In this document: piece by piece, positions 1 through 9,200 of the stretch
Layout: the number at the start of each line of letters is the position of its first letter
How positions within the stretch are numbered: the first letter of the stretch is position 1
Virus record (IMG/VR): IMGVR_UViG_3300034418_008659
Span: 1 to 21,726 of that record
Strand: one strand, 5' to 3'
DNA: 21,726 nt
From: a virus
Made by a program: the position numbers and the translations under genes
The notes under the pieces: model-generated
Told to the model about the DNA's origin: nothing
Database searches by the model: none
Seen by the model: only the letters and a program-made list of their open reading frames with translations

Positions 1-2182
1 TGTTTGCACCGCTTACACCATTATTAAGTAGAATAAGAGGATCACTAACAACTGTATTATTTGATTCAATAGTTGTTACATCACCAACAATTGTAAAGTT
101 ACCACTAACAACAAGATTTGCAACTTCAAGATCTGCAAAAGTAACCGCTTCATTTGATAGTGCGAAGTTAGAATTAGCATAAGATGCAAAACTGTCTAAA
201 ACTGCAACATCAGTGCTTAAATTAGCCTGTACAGTATCAACTAAGCTACTTACTGCAGTGTAGGTTGCATGGTCATTTGCTTGGAAAGCTGTAGTGGTAG
301 CGACTGTAGTAAAAGATAGCTGTCCTCCACCATTACTTACTAAAGCCTGTCCAGAAGAACCGTCAGCTGTAGGGAAAGTATAGGCATCATTAAAAGTAAT
401 TGCTCCGCTATCATTACCATCGATCTTAAACTGAGCCTGTGCTGCATCAACAGTGTTTCCATCTTCACTTACAGCAAGAGTAAGTTGAAATCTATCTGCA
501 TTCGAAGAGTTTGTATCAACCGCTAATTGACCAACAGTTGTATAGGTGCTACCATTATAGCGTTCGTGATTACTTCTATATATAAAATCACCTGCCGCAT
601 TTTTTGCAGGAGAATCAGCAGTGCCACGTGATTTACGGGTTCTAATATCAGGAGCATCGCTGCTATCATTGTGCTGCTCCATTCGAATTTGAGCAGTTTG
701 AGCACCTTCACCTGTCATATGAAGAGTGACTTCAGGGTTAGTCTGATTAATACCTAGTCTGTTATTACCAGTGTCGACTCCAAGAGTACTGTCACTCACG
801 ATACTAGTACCATCTGCACCTACGACTAGTAATTCATTAGCATTTCCAAGGGTGATGCCTGTAACACCATCTAAAAGATTTAGTTCAGAAGCTGTTGCTG
901 TAAGATCAGTGCTTCCGATTCGAAGAGAGTCAGTTTTTAAGCCTGCTACCTCAATAGAATTTGTAGTAGTATTTCCAGTAGTGGTAATTTGGTGTACGTT
1001 TTGAGCTACATTATCCTGAACGGCATTAATACTTGAGATTAAAGTGGTGTATGTTGCATAATCGTTAGCTGCACTGTCAGGTATAGCATTTACGTTATCT
1101 TGTACTGTATCGATTAAGCTTACAAGAGTGGTATAAGTGCTATAGTCATTTGCAGCACTTTGTGTTTGTATTGTGGCATTAAGATTAATTGTTGTATGTG
1201 TAGCTCCTCCATCACCAATAAATACATGATCTGTTGGAAGATTGGGAATAGCATTAGTACGACCAGCGCCCATAACAATAATAGAGCCATCAGTTGCATC
1301 AGCACGAAGAACTTTTGCAATCTTTTGAATTTCAACGCTTGAACCTGTAGGACGTGTATTTTGTAGTGTACCTACAGTTGTAGATACATAAAGCTCATCG
1401 CCTGGGGCAAAGGACGAAGTATTTAACGTTGTTATAGTACCGTAGGTTACAACTCTTTGGTTTGAATTTGTGTTTGCTGATTCAAGAGTAATACCAAGTG
1501 CAGGCATCGCACCTGCTAAATCTGCATCAGCTGGAGCAATAGTTGGTCGTGATCCACCAGCACTATATCCTGTAATATAAACAGGAACACCTGCAGCAAT
1601 AGTAGAACCAGACTCGTTACGAGCTGACACAACTATAGACTGAGATTGATCTACTCGAATAAAGTCTGAAGTATCTACCTCTCCATATTCCCAAGTCTCA
1701 AGAGTTTCATTCCAACGGAACTGTACATTTGCTTGAGCTCCGCGATTTACTTCTAAACCAGCGTTTTCAGTAGGAGTTACTCCACTTCCAAGAGATGAAT
1801 TTAGAGTGATAATATTATCTTCTACTTCAAGAGTCTCAGTATTAACATAGGTAGTATTACCACTAACAGTTAAATTACCTGTAATAGTTAGATCACCAGG
1901 AGCAATCAGATTATCTGGGAGAGAAAGGGTAACAGAGGTTGATCCTGAAACATCAATTTCATTTGCAGTTCCAGATACTGAAGAAACAAAAGTTGAATTT
2001 GCATAAGAAGCAAAAGTATCTACATTATCTTGAACTGCATTAACATTTGCTAAAACGCGAGAATCAATATCACTAACAACATCGCGATACTCAACAACAT
2101 CATTCGCACCTACGTAGACCAGTAAGTCTCCGTCGGTGGCGTTTGATGTGTTTAGTTGTCCAATTTTAAGTTCTATTGTCAT
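1..2182 (-). CDS. tail fibre/adhesin, partial (3' end beyond left edge)
   Basis: An open frame starts at the ATG complementary to 2180-2182 (MTIELKIGQLN) and stays open to base 1, so at least 727 residues are present and the C-terminus lies outside. It is a structural virion protein by composition: Asn/Thr/Ser/Val rich, few charged residues, several VQDNV segments. The N-terminus TDGDLLVYVGAN recurs in the 1664-aa fibre (6275-11269). Two copies of the GNLTVSGNTT...L.NG beta module and an FPTADGSSGQALVSNGGG motif link it to its neighbours. The part GVDTGNNRLGINQTNPEVTL resembles stretches that in many phage fibres precede an intramolecular chaperone, which could lie beyond the edge (inference). 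Six bases separate it from the upstream gene. Fibre assignment is by composition and context, not by a catalytic motif. Confidence 0.8.
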   Translation of the reverse strand, partial: MTIELKIGQLNTSNATDGDLLVYVGANDVVEYRDVVSDIDSRVLANVNAVQDNVDTFASYANSTFVSSVSGTANEIDVSGSTSVTLSLPDNLIAPGDLTITGNLTVSGNTTYVNTETLEVEDNIITLNSSLGSGVTPTENAGLEVNRGAQANVQFRWNETLETWEYGEVDTSDFIRVDQSQSIVVSARNESGSTIAAGVPVYITGYSAGGSRPTIAPADADLAGAMPALGITLESANTNSNQRVVTYGTITTLNTSSFAPGDELYVSTTVGTLQNTRPTGSSVEIQKIAKVLRADATDGSIIVMGAGRTNAIPNLPTDHVFIGDGGATHTTINLNATIQTQSAANDYSTYTTLVSLIDTVQDNVNAIPDSAANDYATYTTLISSINAVQDNVAQNVHQITTTGNTTTNSIEVAGLKTDSLRIGSTDLTATASELNLLDGVTGITLGNANELLVVGADGTSIVSDSTLGVDTGNNRLGINQTNPEVTLHMTGEGAQTAQIRMEQHNDSSDAPDIRTRKSRGTADSPAKNAAGDFIYRSNHERYNGSTYTTVGQLAVDTNSSNADRFQLTLAVSEDGNTVDAAQAQFKIDGNDSGAITFNDAYTFPTADGSSGQALVSNGGGQLSFTTVATTTAFQANDHATYTAVSSLVDTVQANLSTDVAVLDSFASYANSNFALSNEAVTFADLEVANLVVSGNFTIVGDVTTIESNNTVVSDPLILLNNGVSGAN

Positions 2183-2188
2183 GAGTTT

Positions 2189-3601
2189 TTACACCTGATG
2201 TCCTGCACCTTGAGACTTTGCTCTTGAAAGCTCTCCTACGTCTGTTGTATTTGTATCAGAAGAAAATGGGTGTTTATCAATTGTGGTACTACCAGGGCCA
2301 CCAGTAGCGTAACCATGGGTTGTAGAAGATTGACCCGCCTGATAAATTCTTGAATCTACAGTATCTCCAATGTCTGTAGCTCCAGAGTCAGAAGAAAAAG
2401 AGAATTTATTCATTACTTGTTGTGTAATATGATAACCATGAGTACTTGAACTCTGTCCAGCACCGCTGGTATTAGTAGCTGCTAATTCACCAACATCAGT
2501 TGCATCTGTATCTGAAGAGAATGGGAATTTTTCGATAATATTACTGCCGCCTCCTCCAGTAGCGTATCCGTGAGTTGATGAAGACTGTCCTGCAAGGCCT
2601 CCTCTAGCATTTGTTAAATTTCCAACCCTACTTGCATTTGTATCTGAAGAAAATGGAAATTTATCTATTTTAGCTGTATTATTGGGTTCGAGTCCTCCTG
2701 AATCATAACCATAAAACTCTGATGACTGGCCTGTGCTTTGATTCAGTCCTACGGTCAAATCTCCTACGCTTACTCCATTCGAATCTGAGGAGAATGAAAA
2801 TTTCTCTATATTACTTGGCCTATTGGGGAAACCGCCGTGTACATATCCATAAGTTGTAGAAGATGTTCCAGCCAAAAGTCTTCGACCAATCGATAAATCT
2901 GCTATATCAGTACCGTTAGAGTCTGAAGTAAAAGAAAATTTCTCTATATCTGTAACACCCAGATTGCCAACATAACCTCCACTCATATAACCGTAAGAAG
3001 TTCCTTGGAAAGCGTATGGAGCAGGCGCCGGTGCTGGTGATCCTGTTCCTCCAGAAAAATCAAAAAAATCAAAATAACGTACCTCAAGAGTTGAATCTGC
3101 TATAAGTGGTTTTGAGTTAGAGATATTTAATGTTGATCCTGTTATTTCATACTGATTTGGCTCTTGTAATAATCCATTGTAAGAAATGAGAACCATATGA
3201 GAGTTAGCCACGCCTTTAACCAAACTAAAAGAGTTAGCACTGCCATCCACTGGAATAGTTTGAGAAGTTACATTACTCATATTTGTAGTGAATGTCACTA
3301 CAGAAGAAGTAGCATTAGCTGTAAGAGATACGCCATTACCTGCTTCAAGTATAATTGAGGTATTTGATACTTGTGTGTCTCCTACATAAACAGAGGTATC
3401 TGCTGTAGAAGAAGAAAAGAAAAGGTTCCCACTACCATCAGTAGTGAGAACCTGTCCAGATGTTCCAACAGAGCCAGGAAGTTGTAATGACACATTAGAT
3501 GCAAGATCAGCATTAGCTGTTAAGGTTGTATAAAACCCGTTTGATCTAAGCTTTACGTTGGACGTATTGAGTCCATCAATTTTAAAGTCTTGTTGTGCCA
3601 T
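2189..3601 (-). CDS. tail fibre/receptor-binding protein with six beta-propeller-like repeats
   Basis: 470 residues starting MAQQDFKIDGL, with AGGGAAA as ribosome-binding site on the minus strand. Residues about 30-65 hold the LPGSVGTSGQVLTTDGSGNL motif common to the neighbouring fibres; 90-180 look like a beta-rich linker; a Pro/Ala hinge (GSPAPAPAPY) sits near residue 190. The C-terminal 280 residues are six tandem repeats of about 41-47 residues with the pattern GxSSxxxGYxxGG...IxKFxFSSDxxxxxVGxL, reminiscent of Kelch-type blades; six copies could close a propeller. Such domains in phage tails are plausible receptor binders at the fibre tip. One repeat (the fifth) lacks the GG pair. Function is inferred from repeats and position. 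Confidence 0.78.
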   Translation of the reverse strand: MAQQDFKIDGLNTSNVKLRSNGFYTTLTANADLASNVSLQLPGSVGTSGQVLTTDGSGNLFFSSSTADTSVYVGDTQVSNTSIILEAGNGVSLTANATSSVVTFTTNMSNVTSQTIPVDGSANSFSLVKGVANSHMVLISYNGLLQEPNQYEITGSTLNISNSKPLIADSTLEVRYFDFFDFSGGTGSPAPAPAPYAFQGTSYGYMSGGYVGNLGVTDIEKFSFTSDSNGTDIADLSIGRRLLAGTSSTTYGYVHGGFPNRPSNIEKFSFSSDSNGVSVGDLTVGLNQSTGQSSEFYGYDSGGLEPNNTAKIDKFPFSSDTNASRVGNLTNARGGLAGQSSSTHGYATGGGGSNIIEKFPFSSDTDATDVGELAATNTSGAGQSSSTHGYHITQQVMNKFSFSSDSGATDIGDTVDSRIYQAGQSSTTHGYATGGPGSTTIDKHPFSSDTNTTDVGELSRAKSQGAGHQV

Positions 3602-3630
3602 TAGTTTCCCTATCCACTAATTAGCTAACA

Positions 3631-5358
3631 TTATTGTAATAATAGATGTTGAGCTACAGTAATTTTCTTATTAGCGCTTCCGCCTGTTGTTTTAATTGAA
3701 ATAACGTCTGATCCATCGATTGCGACGTTAAATGTTGCTAGTTCGTCTGTTCCAGTATGTACAGCTCCATATTCTGTGAAGTGTACATCTGTACCATCAT
3801 GCACAATTAACATTTTGTTAATTTGATACTCTGAATTAGTAATATCTTGCGTCATGAGTAGTAGTTCTGCACCACGATATGTAGCTCCTGGGAAACTAAA
3901 TAGTGTAGTTTCTGTTGATCCAATTCCTGTTGCTGAGTTAGACTCAATAGCAAAGGTTGAATCGAGTGTTAAATTACCACCATCTAGAGTTTGATTACCA
4001 TTTAAATCAATTCCTGTAAAGGCTGTTGATCCACTCTGTAGAGACGATACATTTGATTGTACAGTATCAACATTAGACGATACAGTATTAATCTTTGTAG
4101 TATTAGCTGCAACATTGTCTTGTACCTGATCAATATCGCCACCCACTGCTGAGTTAATCGTTAATTGGTCAGCTGCAGTTGTAAGGGTAATACCTGTGCC
4201 TGCTACAAAAGTAAAGCTATCTGCATTAGCTGATGCTTCAATGTCAGACTCTCCAGATACCTGGAAGGTACGATAGTATTTTAGTGAGTCTAGTCGACCT
4301 TCGTTAGCAACTGTATTACCTGAAATTGTAGGTAGATCAGTTTCAACTGTTGTTAAGTTTCCATCACGAGTAGCGATGTCCACACCATCAACGGTACCAT
4401 CAACAACAATGTTATTAAAGCGAGCATTTACATATGAAGCAATGGTAAAGTCAGAAGTTACATTTCCACCTTCATCAGTAGTAAAGGCTGCTACAAACTG
4501 ATCTGCTGATTCGTCATAACCAACAAACACATTTGAGTCGCTTCCACGATTTAAGAGTAAACCAACATCAAATGATGCACTTGAAGCGCCATTAGCAAGA
4601 ACAATGGTTCTATCAGAAATAGTAGTATCAGTTGATTCAATTGAAGTTGTTGAACCTCCAACAATTAAATCACCATTAACTGTAAGATTGTCTTGCATTG
4701 TAACTGCACCAGTAAATGGTGTAGTGCCATCAATGATACTAGCAATATTTGCTTCGGCTGCATTTACGTTATCTTGTACAGAATCAATGTCTGTTGAACC
4801 GTCAACATGAATTTCAATAGTATCTGTACCTGCATCACCGATAAGAGTAATACCATCACCAGCTGCGAGAGTTAACGAATCAGCATTTGAAGATGCTGTT
4901 ATATTAACACCATTAGCTGTAATAGTGCGATAGTATTTTAGTGAGTCTAAACGTCCAGCATTTGCAGCAACGTTATCTTGAACTGTATCAACATCCCCAC
5001 TTAGTGTTGTAATGCTTGAAGCATTAGTTGCAACGTTATCTTGTACTGTATCAATATCACTATCAAGAGCACTAACATCACTAGCTAAGCTAGTAACATT
5101 ACCTTGAACTGTATTAATACGCCCATTTAGAGTTGTATATGTGTTATATGTATTAGCAACGCCAGTTTGAATTGAACTAGCATTAGTTGCTACATTATCT
5201 TGTACGGTATCTACGGCAGATTGGAGTGCCACACTCGATCCGCCGACAGATAGGGTATTTGCTGTTGAGTCATAAAGGAAACCGTTTGTTACCGAAGCAA
5301 TATTTGCTCCAACGATAATACCTTTTTTGACCTTAAAGTCTTTTTGCTCAGTGGCCAT
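3631..5358 (-). CDS. tail fibre protein with coiled-coil-like VQDNV repeats
   Basis: 575 residues starting MATEQKDFKVKKGI, preceded by a clear AGGAG on the minus strand. Residues 46-135 are heptad-like VQDNVATNASS segments, a pattern seen in trimeric fibre shafts. An internal duplication is visible: residues about 136-198 and 354-416 both begin GRLDSLKYYRT and end in DxVQDNV, with a 22-base stretch identical between the copies. Residues about 223-300 carry the GDLIVGGSTTSIEST...LLLNRGSD...FVGYDE module also found in the 1664-aa protein. The last 98 residues form a domain (LL..TQDIT..EYQ...LIVHDGT.V..TEY) shared with the 301-aa neighbour. Virion fibre role is inferred from composition and neighbours. 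Confidence 0.8.
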   Translation of the reverse strand: MATEQKDFKVKKGIIVGANIASVTNGFLYDSTANTLSVGGSSVALQSAVDTVQDNVATNASSIQTGVANTYNTYTTLNGRINTVQGNVTSLASDVSALDSDIDTVQDNVATNASSITTLSGDVDTVQDNVAANAGRLDSLKYYRTITANGVNITASSNADSLTLAAGDGITLIGDAGTDTIEIHVDGSTDIDSVQDNVNAAEANIASIIDGTTPFTGAVTMQDNLTVNGDLIVGGSTTSIESTDTTISDRTIVLANGASSASFDVGLLLNRGSDSNVFVGYDESADQFVAAFTTDEGGNVTSDFTIASYVNARFNNIVVDGTVDGVDIATRDGNLTTVETDLPTISGNTVANEGRLDSLKYYRTFQVSGESDIEASANADSFTFVAGTGITLTTAADQLTINSAVGGDIDQVQDNVAANTTKINTVSSNVDTVQSNVSSLQSGSTAFTGIDLNGNQTLDGGNLTLDSTFAIESNSATGIGSTETTLFSFPGATYRGAELLLMTQDITNSEYQINKMLIVHDGTDVHFTEYGAVHTGTDELATFNVAIDGSDVISIKTTGGSANKKITVAQHLLLQ

Positions 5359-5369
5359 TCTGTATCTCC

Positions 5370-6275
5370 TTAGTTAAGAATTCTTAAAATTCTAACTGTA
5401 TTATTTGCACTATTCGCATTTGCTTTTAGTACGACATTATTGCTTTCAATGAAAGCATTAAAAGTTATTAAAGGTTCAGTAGACGTATATATTAACGCAT
5501 ATTCCGTTAGTTTTACATTCGTTCCATCATGAACTAATAATACCTCAGAACTTTGATATTGTCCATATGTAATATCTTCAGTATTCACAATTAGCTTTGC
5601 AAAATTGAAGTCATTTTTATTCCAAGTGCTTATCTCACTCTCTCCTATTGCAACATCAGTTGCTATAGCAGTATCAATTACAGCACTAGAGGTTGAAAAA
5701 GTAATATTAGAAACAGCTGCTAACTCAGATATATTTTCTACGCCAATAGTTCCAGTATATCTTGCGCCTGTTATAAAAATACTTTTACCTGAAAAATTTA
5801 TACCATTAGGTAGGTTTGTACCAATAAAGTGTAATACTCCTGAAGAGTAGTCAAAGAACCACTCATCATTATTACCTGATCCTGTTGTAAAAAGTTTTGT
5901 ACCGTTTGTTTCAGGAGAGCTCTCACCAGCGGTTGCAACGTAAACACTAACTAGATAAGTAGATCCAAATTCAGGTGGTATCCAGTTTGTAAGATTTGTT
6001 TTCCATGTTCTATATTGGGCAGCTGTATTATCAGCAGAACACTCAACTGTATTTCCTACAGCGTCTGAGTATCGGGTAACAACTCCTGATGAGGTTGCAG
6101 GATTGACTCCAGGAATTCTATCAGCTTGAATCCAAGAAGTATCGCCACGATTTAACATTGGTGATGGAATAGATTCGTTAGCTGCTAGTTTATTAGCATT
6201 AGTATCTGTTTTGGTTACTGCATAACCAACTTTTTTCCATAGATAGTCGACTTTTTGGGTATCAGTAATAGCCAT
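5370..6275 (-). CDS. virion/fibre-associated protein, KVDYLWKK family
   Basis: 301 residues starting MAITDTQKVDYLWKK. Its ATG overlaps the stop of the 1664-aa gene by one base (TAATG on the minus strand), which suggests translational coupling. The N-terminal 100 residues (KVDYLWKKVGY, TKTDTNANKLAANE, WIPPEFGSTYLVSVYV) match a type I recall from T4-like marine phages, usually annotated only as structural. Residues about 200-301 are a domain also ending the 575-aa fibre (ATDVAIGESE, TEDITYGQYQSSEVLLVHDG, VKLTEYALIYT), so the two genes probably share a terminal trimerisation or receptor-facing module. No enzymatic motif is seen. The exact virion position is unknown. Confidence 0.75.
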   Translation of the reverse strand: MAITDTQKVDYLWKKVGYAVTKTDTNANKLAANESIPSPMLNRGDTSWIQADRIPGVNPATSSGVVTRYSDAVGNTVECSADNTAAQYRTWKTNLTNWIPPEFGSTYLVSVYVATAGESSPETNGTKLFTTGSGNNDEWFFDYSSGVLHFIGTNLPNGINFSGKSIFITGARYTGTIGVENISELAAVSNITFSTSSAVIDTAIATDVAIGESEISTWNKNDFNFAKLIVNTEDITYGQYQSSEVLLVHDGTNVKLTEYALIYTSTEPLITFNAFIESNNVVLKANANSANNTVRILRILN

Positions 6276-9200
6276 TATGAAGTCTCCTCGAAGCTTAGTG
6301 CAGTGATAGAATCACCACTAGCAAGTCCTATAGAAATTAATACTTGGTTACCGGTTGAGTTAGATGCGTTTTCTGTACCAAAGGTTAGAGTATACGTTTG
6401 ATTAGATATTGAAGTTCCTGTTGGTATAATATCTCCTCCAGTGAGTGCACAACCATCTGATCCATTACCACCATTTCCAGTATTTGAACCAGGCTGTCCA
6501 GCACCTGCGTACTGAACAGTTGCGTCCAACCAACCATTAGATCCAGAAGAATCATCAATGCCTGACCCTGGAAGAGCAATATTGAAAGATGAAATCTGAC
6601 CGCTTATACGTACTACAAAATTACTCATGTTAGAACGTCTAAACGCCATTCTAAAATATTGAGTACCTGAGCGTCCAGTATTTAGGTCAGGACCTACAGG
6701 CAAATATCCAGTACTAAGATCAGTAGTAAAGTGTGATAACGTACCCCATCTAACAACTGACTCGTCAGTGCCAGCAATTGTTTGTGAACCACTCCAAGCT
6801 GCACCAGTATAGTAGTTAGTTGCACTATTGAAACCTGGTGTAGCTCCTGATGCACCAGAAATTACAATACGTTTTCCATCATCATCATAGGTTGCTCCTA
6901 AATCATCACTTACAGTGATAAGCTCTTCATTAAATCCTGAAATTGAGTCACTATAGGCTTGAATTTTAGTTCCTGTAAATTCTGAATAAGATCCTGATCC
7001 GTTCACGTTTAACATCCTAAATTTTAGTGTTTCTATTGCACGAGCTGTTCCATCTATATTAATATTAATATTACCAAGAGAGTAGGCAGCTCCAGAGTTT
7101 ATTCCTGTTCCTTTAATTGGAATACCTCCAGACAAGAAAGTAGAGCTACCATCAATAGAAGTATACGATCTTGTTTGTGAGTTTATAACATCTCCGCTTG
7201 TAGATTCGTCATTTGTACCTGCCTCAATTTGGAAAGGAGTTGTTGTGTCACGATATGTTTGATCAATCCAGTTATAAACTTGCGCGCCTGAGAGAGTTAC
7301 GCTGCCTCCTGTATTATAGTAAGGAATACCTGAAATATAACGTTGTGTTCCAGCTGCGTTTTGCGAGAGAGTAGCACTAGATAGGTCTATCGTTGGGGTA
7401 GTAGTTAGCGATTCTTTAATAAACTCTAGAGTATTTGTATTGCCACTCTCACTGTGTGAAAGTCTAAATGAGTTTACTCCATCAGACAGTGCAGTGGCAC
7501 TTTTTTGAATATAGGCTTTAAATACACGATAGAAGCCTGTTGGGTAAATTTTACTACCGCCAGATACAGTATTACCACCGCTATCTACAGTATTTGCATC
7601 AATATCAGATGAAATAACTAGTGAGGTATAAGTGCCTGAATCATCACCTGTAGTAAATGCTTTTGAACCATCTACACTTCCATTCACTGTAGCAGAAAGC
7701 GTTCCTGTGTTAGAGGTACCTGCAAAAGTTGAAAGAACATCTGTAGTAATAAATCCAACTTGATCTACAGTTCTTGGTAAGTCATCACCTGCAGTGGCAG
7801 AAGCACCTCCAGTATTGTCGTCAAAGTTAGCTGCAAGTTTTGGATCAGTACCAACATCTTCTCCACTCATTGTAATAGTCTTAGAACTTAAGCCTGCAGG
7901 AGGTGTTGGGTTAGAGGCTATTGTGATATAGTTAGATAGAGTATCTGTATCATCAGTAGCACTGAGAGAGTATGTTCCATTTGCTGTTAACTCAACTGTA
8001 AAGTTTCCTACAGTTGCGTACTCATGAACAATATTTCCACCTGTAGGCGTTCCATCAGCTCCTTCAGCTAAGATAACAGTATTTGAATCACCAAAGTCCC
8101 ACTCATAGTCAGCAGTATTTTCTGACTGGTTTAAGAAGGTTACAACATTACGCTTATTACCAAGATAGTCAGTAAATAGATATCCTGTGCGAACACTTGA
8201 AGAAGTTAGCCCAGTAGACTGATTTACAAAAGTTCCAGTAAACTCTGCACGAGGATCAGGATTCACAGTAATTGTAGTGTTAGCACTTGCAAAAGGTGAA
8301 GATGAATGACCATTATATAGTTGTAGCTGTACTTCAAAGGTCTGCTGCACCTCACGATCTGAAAGTGCAAAAGTATGATCAATAGTTTGTGATGTATCAC
8401 CAGCAGATCCGCTTCCAGATGACACGCTGTTTGTAGTGCCATCACCCCAAGTCCAAACATACTGAATTGTATCTGGATAAGACGAGTTAGCGCCTGGAGA
8501 GGTTGAAGTGGTATTAGTAAAGCGTACTGGAAGACCAGAAGTGGCTTCTTCATTATTACCAGATGTAACATTAGAAGAGAAGGTGGGAGAATGAGTGGAG
8601 TACACGTATACTTCGTCTGTAGTAGAATCGTCCTGTCCGTTCGACGAGGATGCTGCGGTTAAAATTATAGTATAGGTTGCATCTCCACCCGTATTGGTGT
8701 AGGCATGAGTAATCGCACCTCCACCTGGAGTGCCTGCTCCACTAGAGCCTAGTGAAGTGTTAGCCGATCCATCTCCCCAATCAATTTCATAGGAGTCTGT
8801 ATATTGTGAAATATTTGTAAGTGATACACTAGAAGAGGAGTCTAGCGTATCATCAGCTAGCGTAAATCCAGCAATTGGAGCTGGTGTTGCAAGAGAAATA
8901 TAGTCTGCACGAGTATTTGAAGCCTCAGAACCTTCTCCACTGCCTGATGTATTTTTAGCAGTTACAGTAATAGTTTGAGTTCCACCTTCAGGAACTGTAT
9001 ATGTATGAGAAGGAGTTGAGAAAGAGGTTGTAGTATTAGAGGTTCCGTCTCCCCAGTCAATTTCATACTGATTTGCATTGCCTGTAGCACTGATAGATAG
9101 TGCTACACTAAGCGGAGAATTACCACTAGTAGGAGAAGCGGTAAAGCTGACTGATTTTACAAATGTGTCATTACGAACATTTTCAATCACCTCATTTAAA

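Noticed and set aside
2189-3601. Diversity-generating retroelement target in the variable repeats
   Set aside because: No reverse transcriptase or template repeat is visible in the window and the repeats differ throughout, not only at adenines.
5000-5330. Possible CRISPR-like repeats (repeated TTATCTTGTACTGTATC words)
   Set aside because: They code for the VQDNV/DTVQDNV repeats of a fibre, have irregular spacing and keep the reading frame.
8263-8571. 102-aa alternative frame inside the PKD gene
   Set aside because: Shadow of the 1664-aa frame, which carries the PKD signatures in this stretch.
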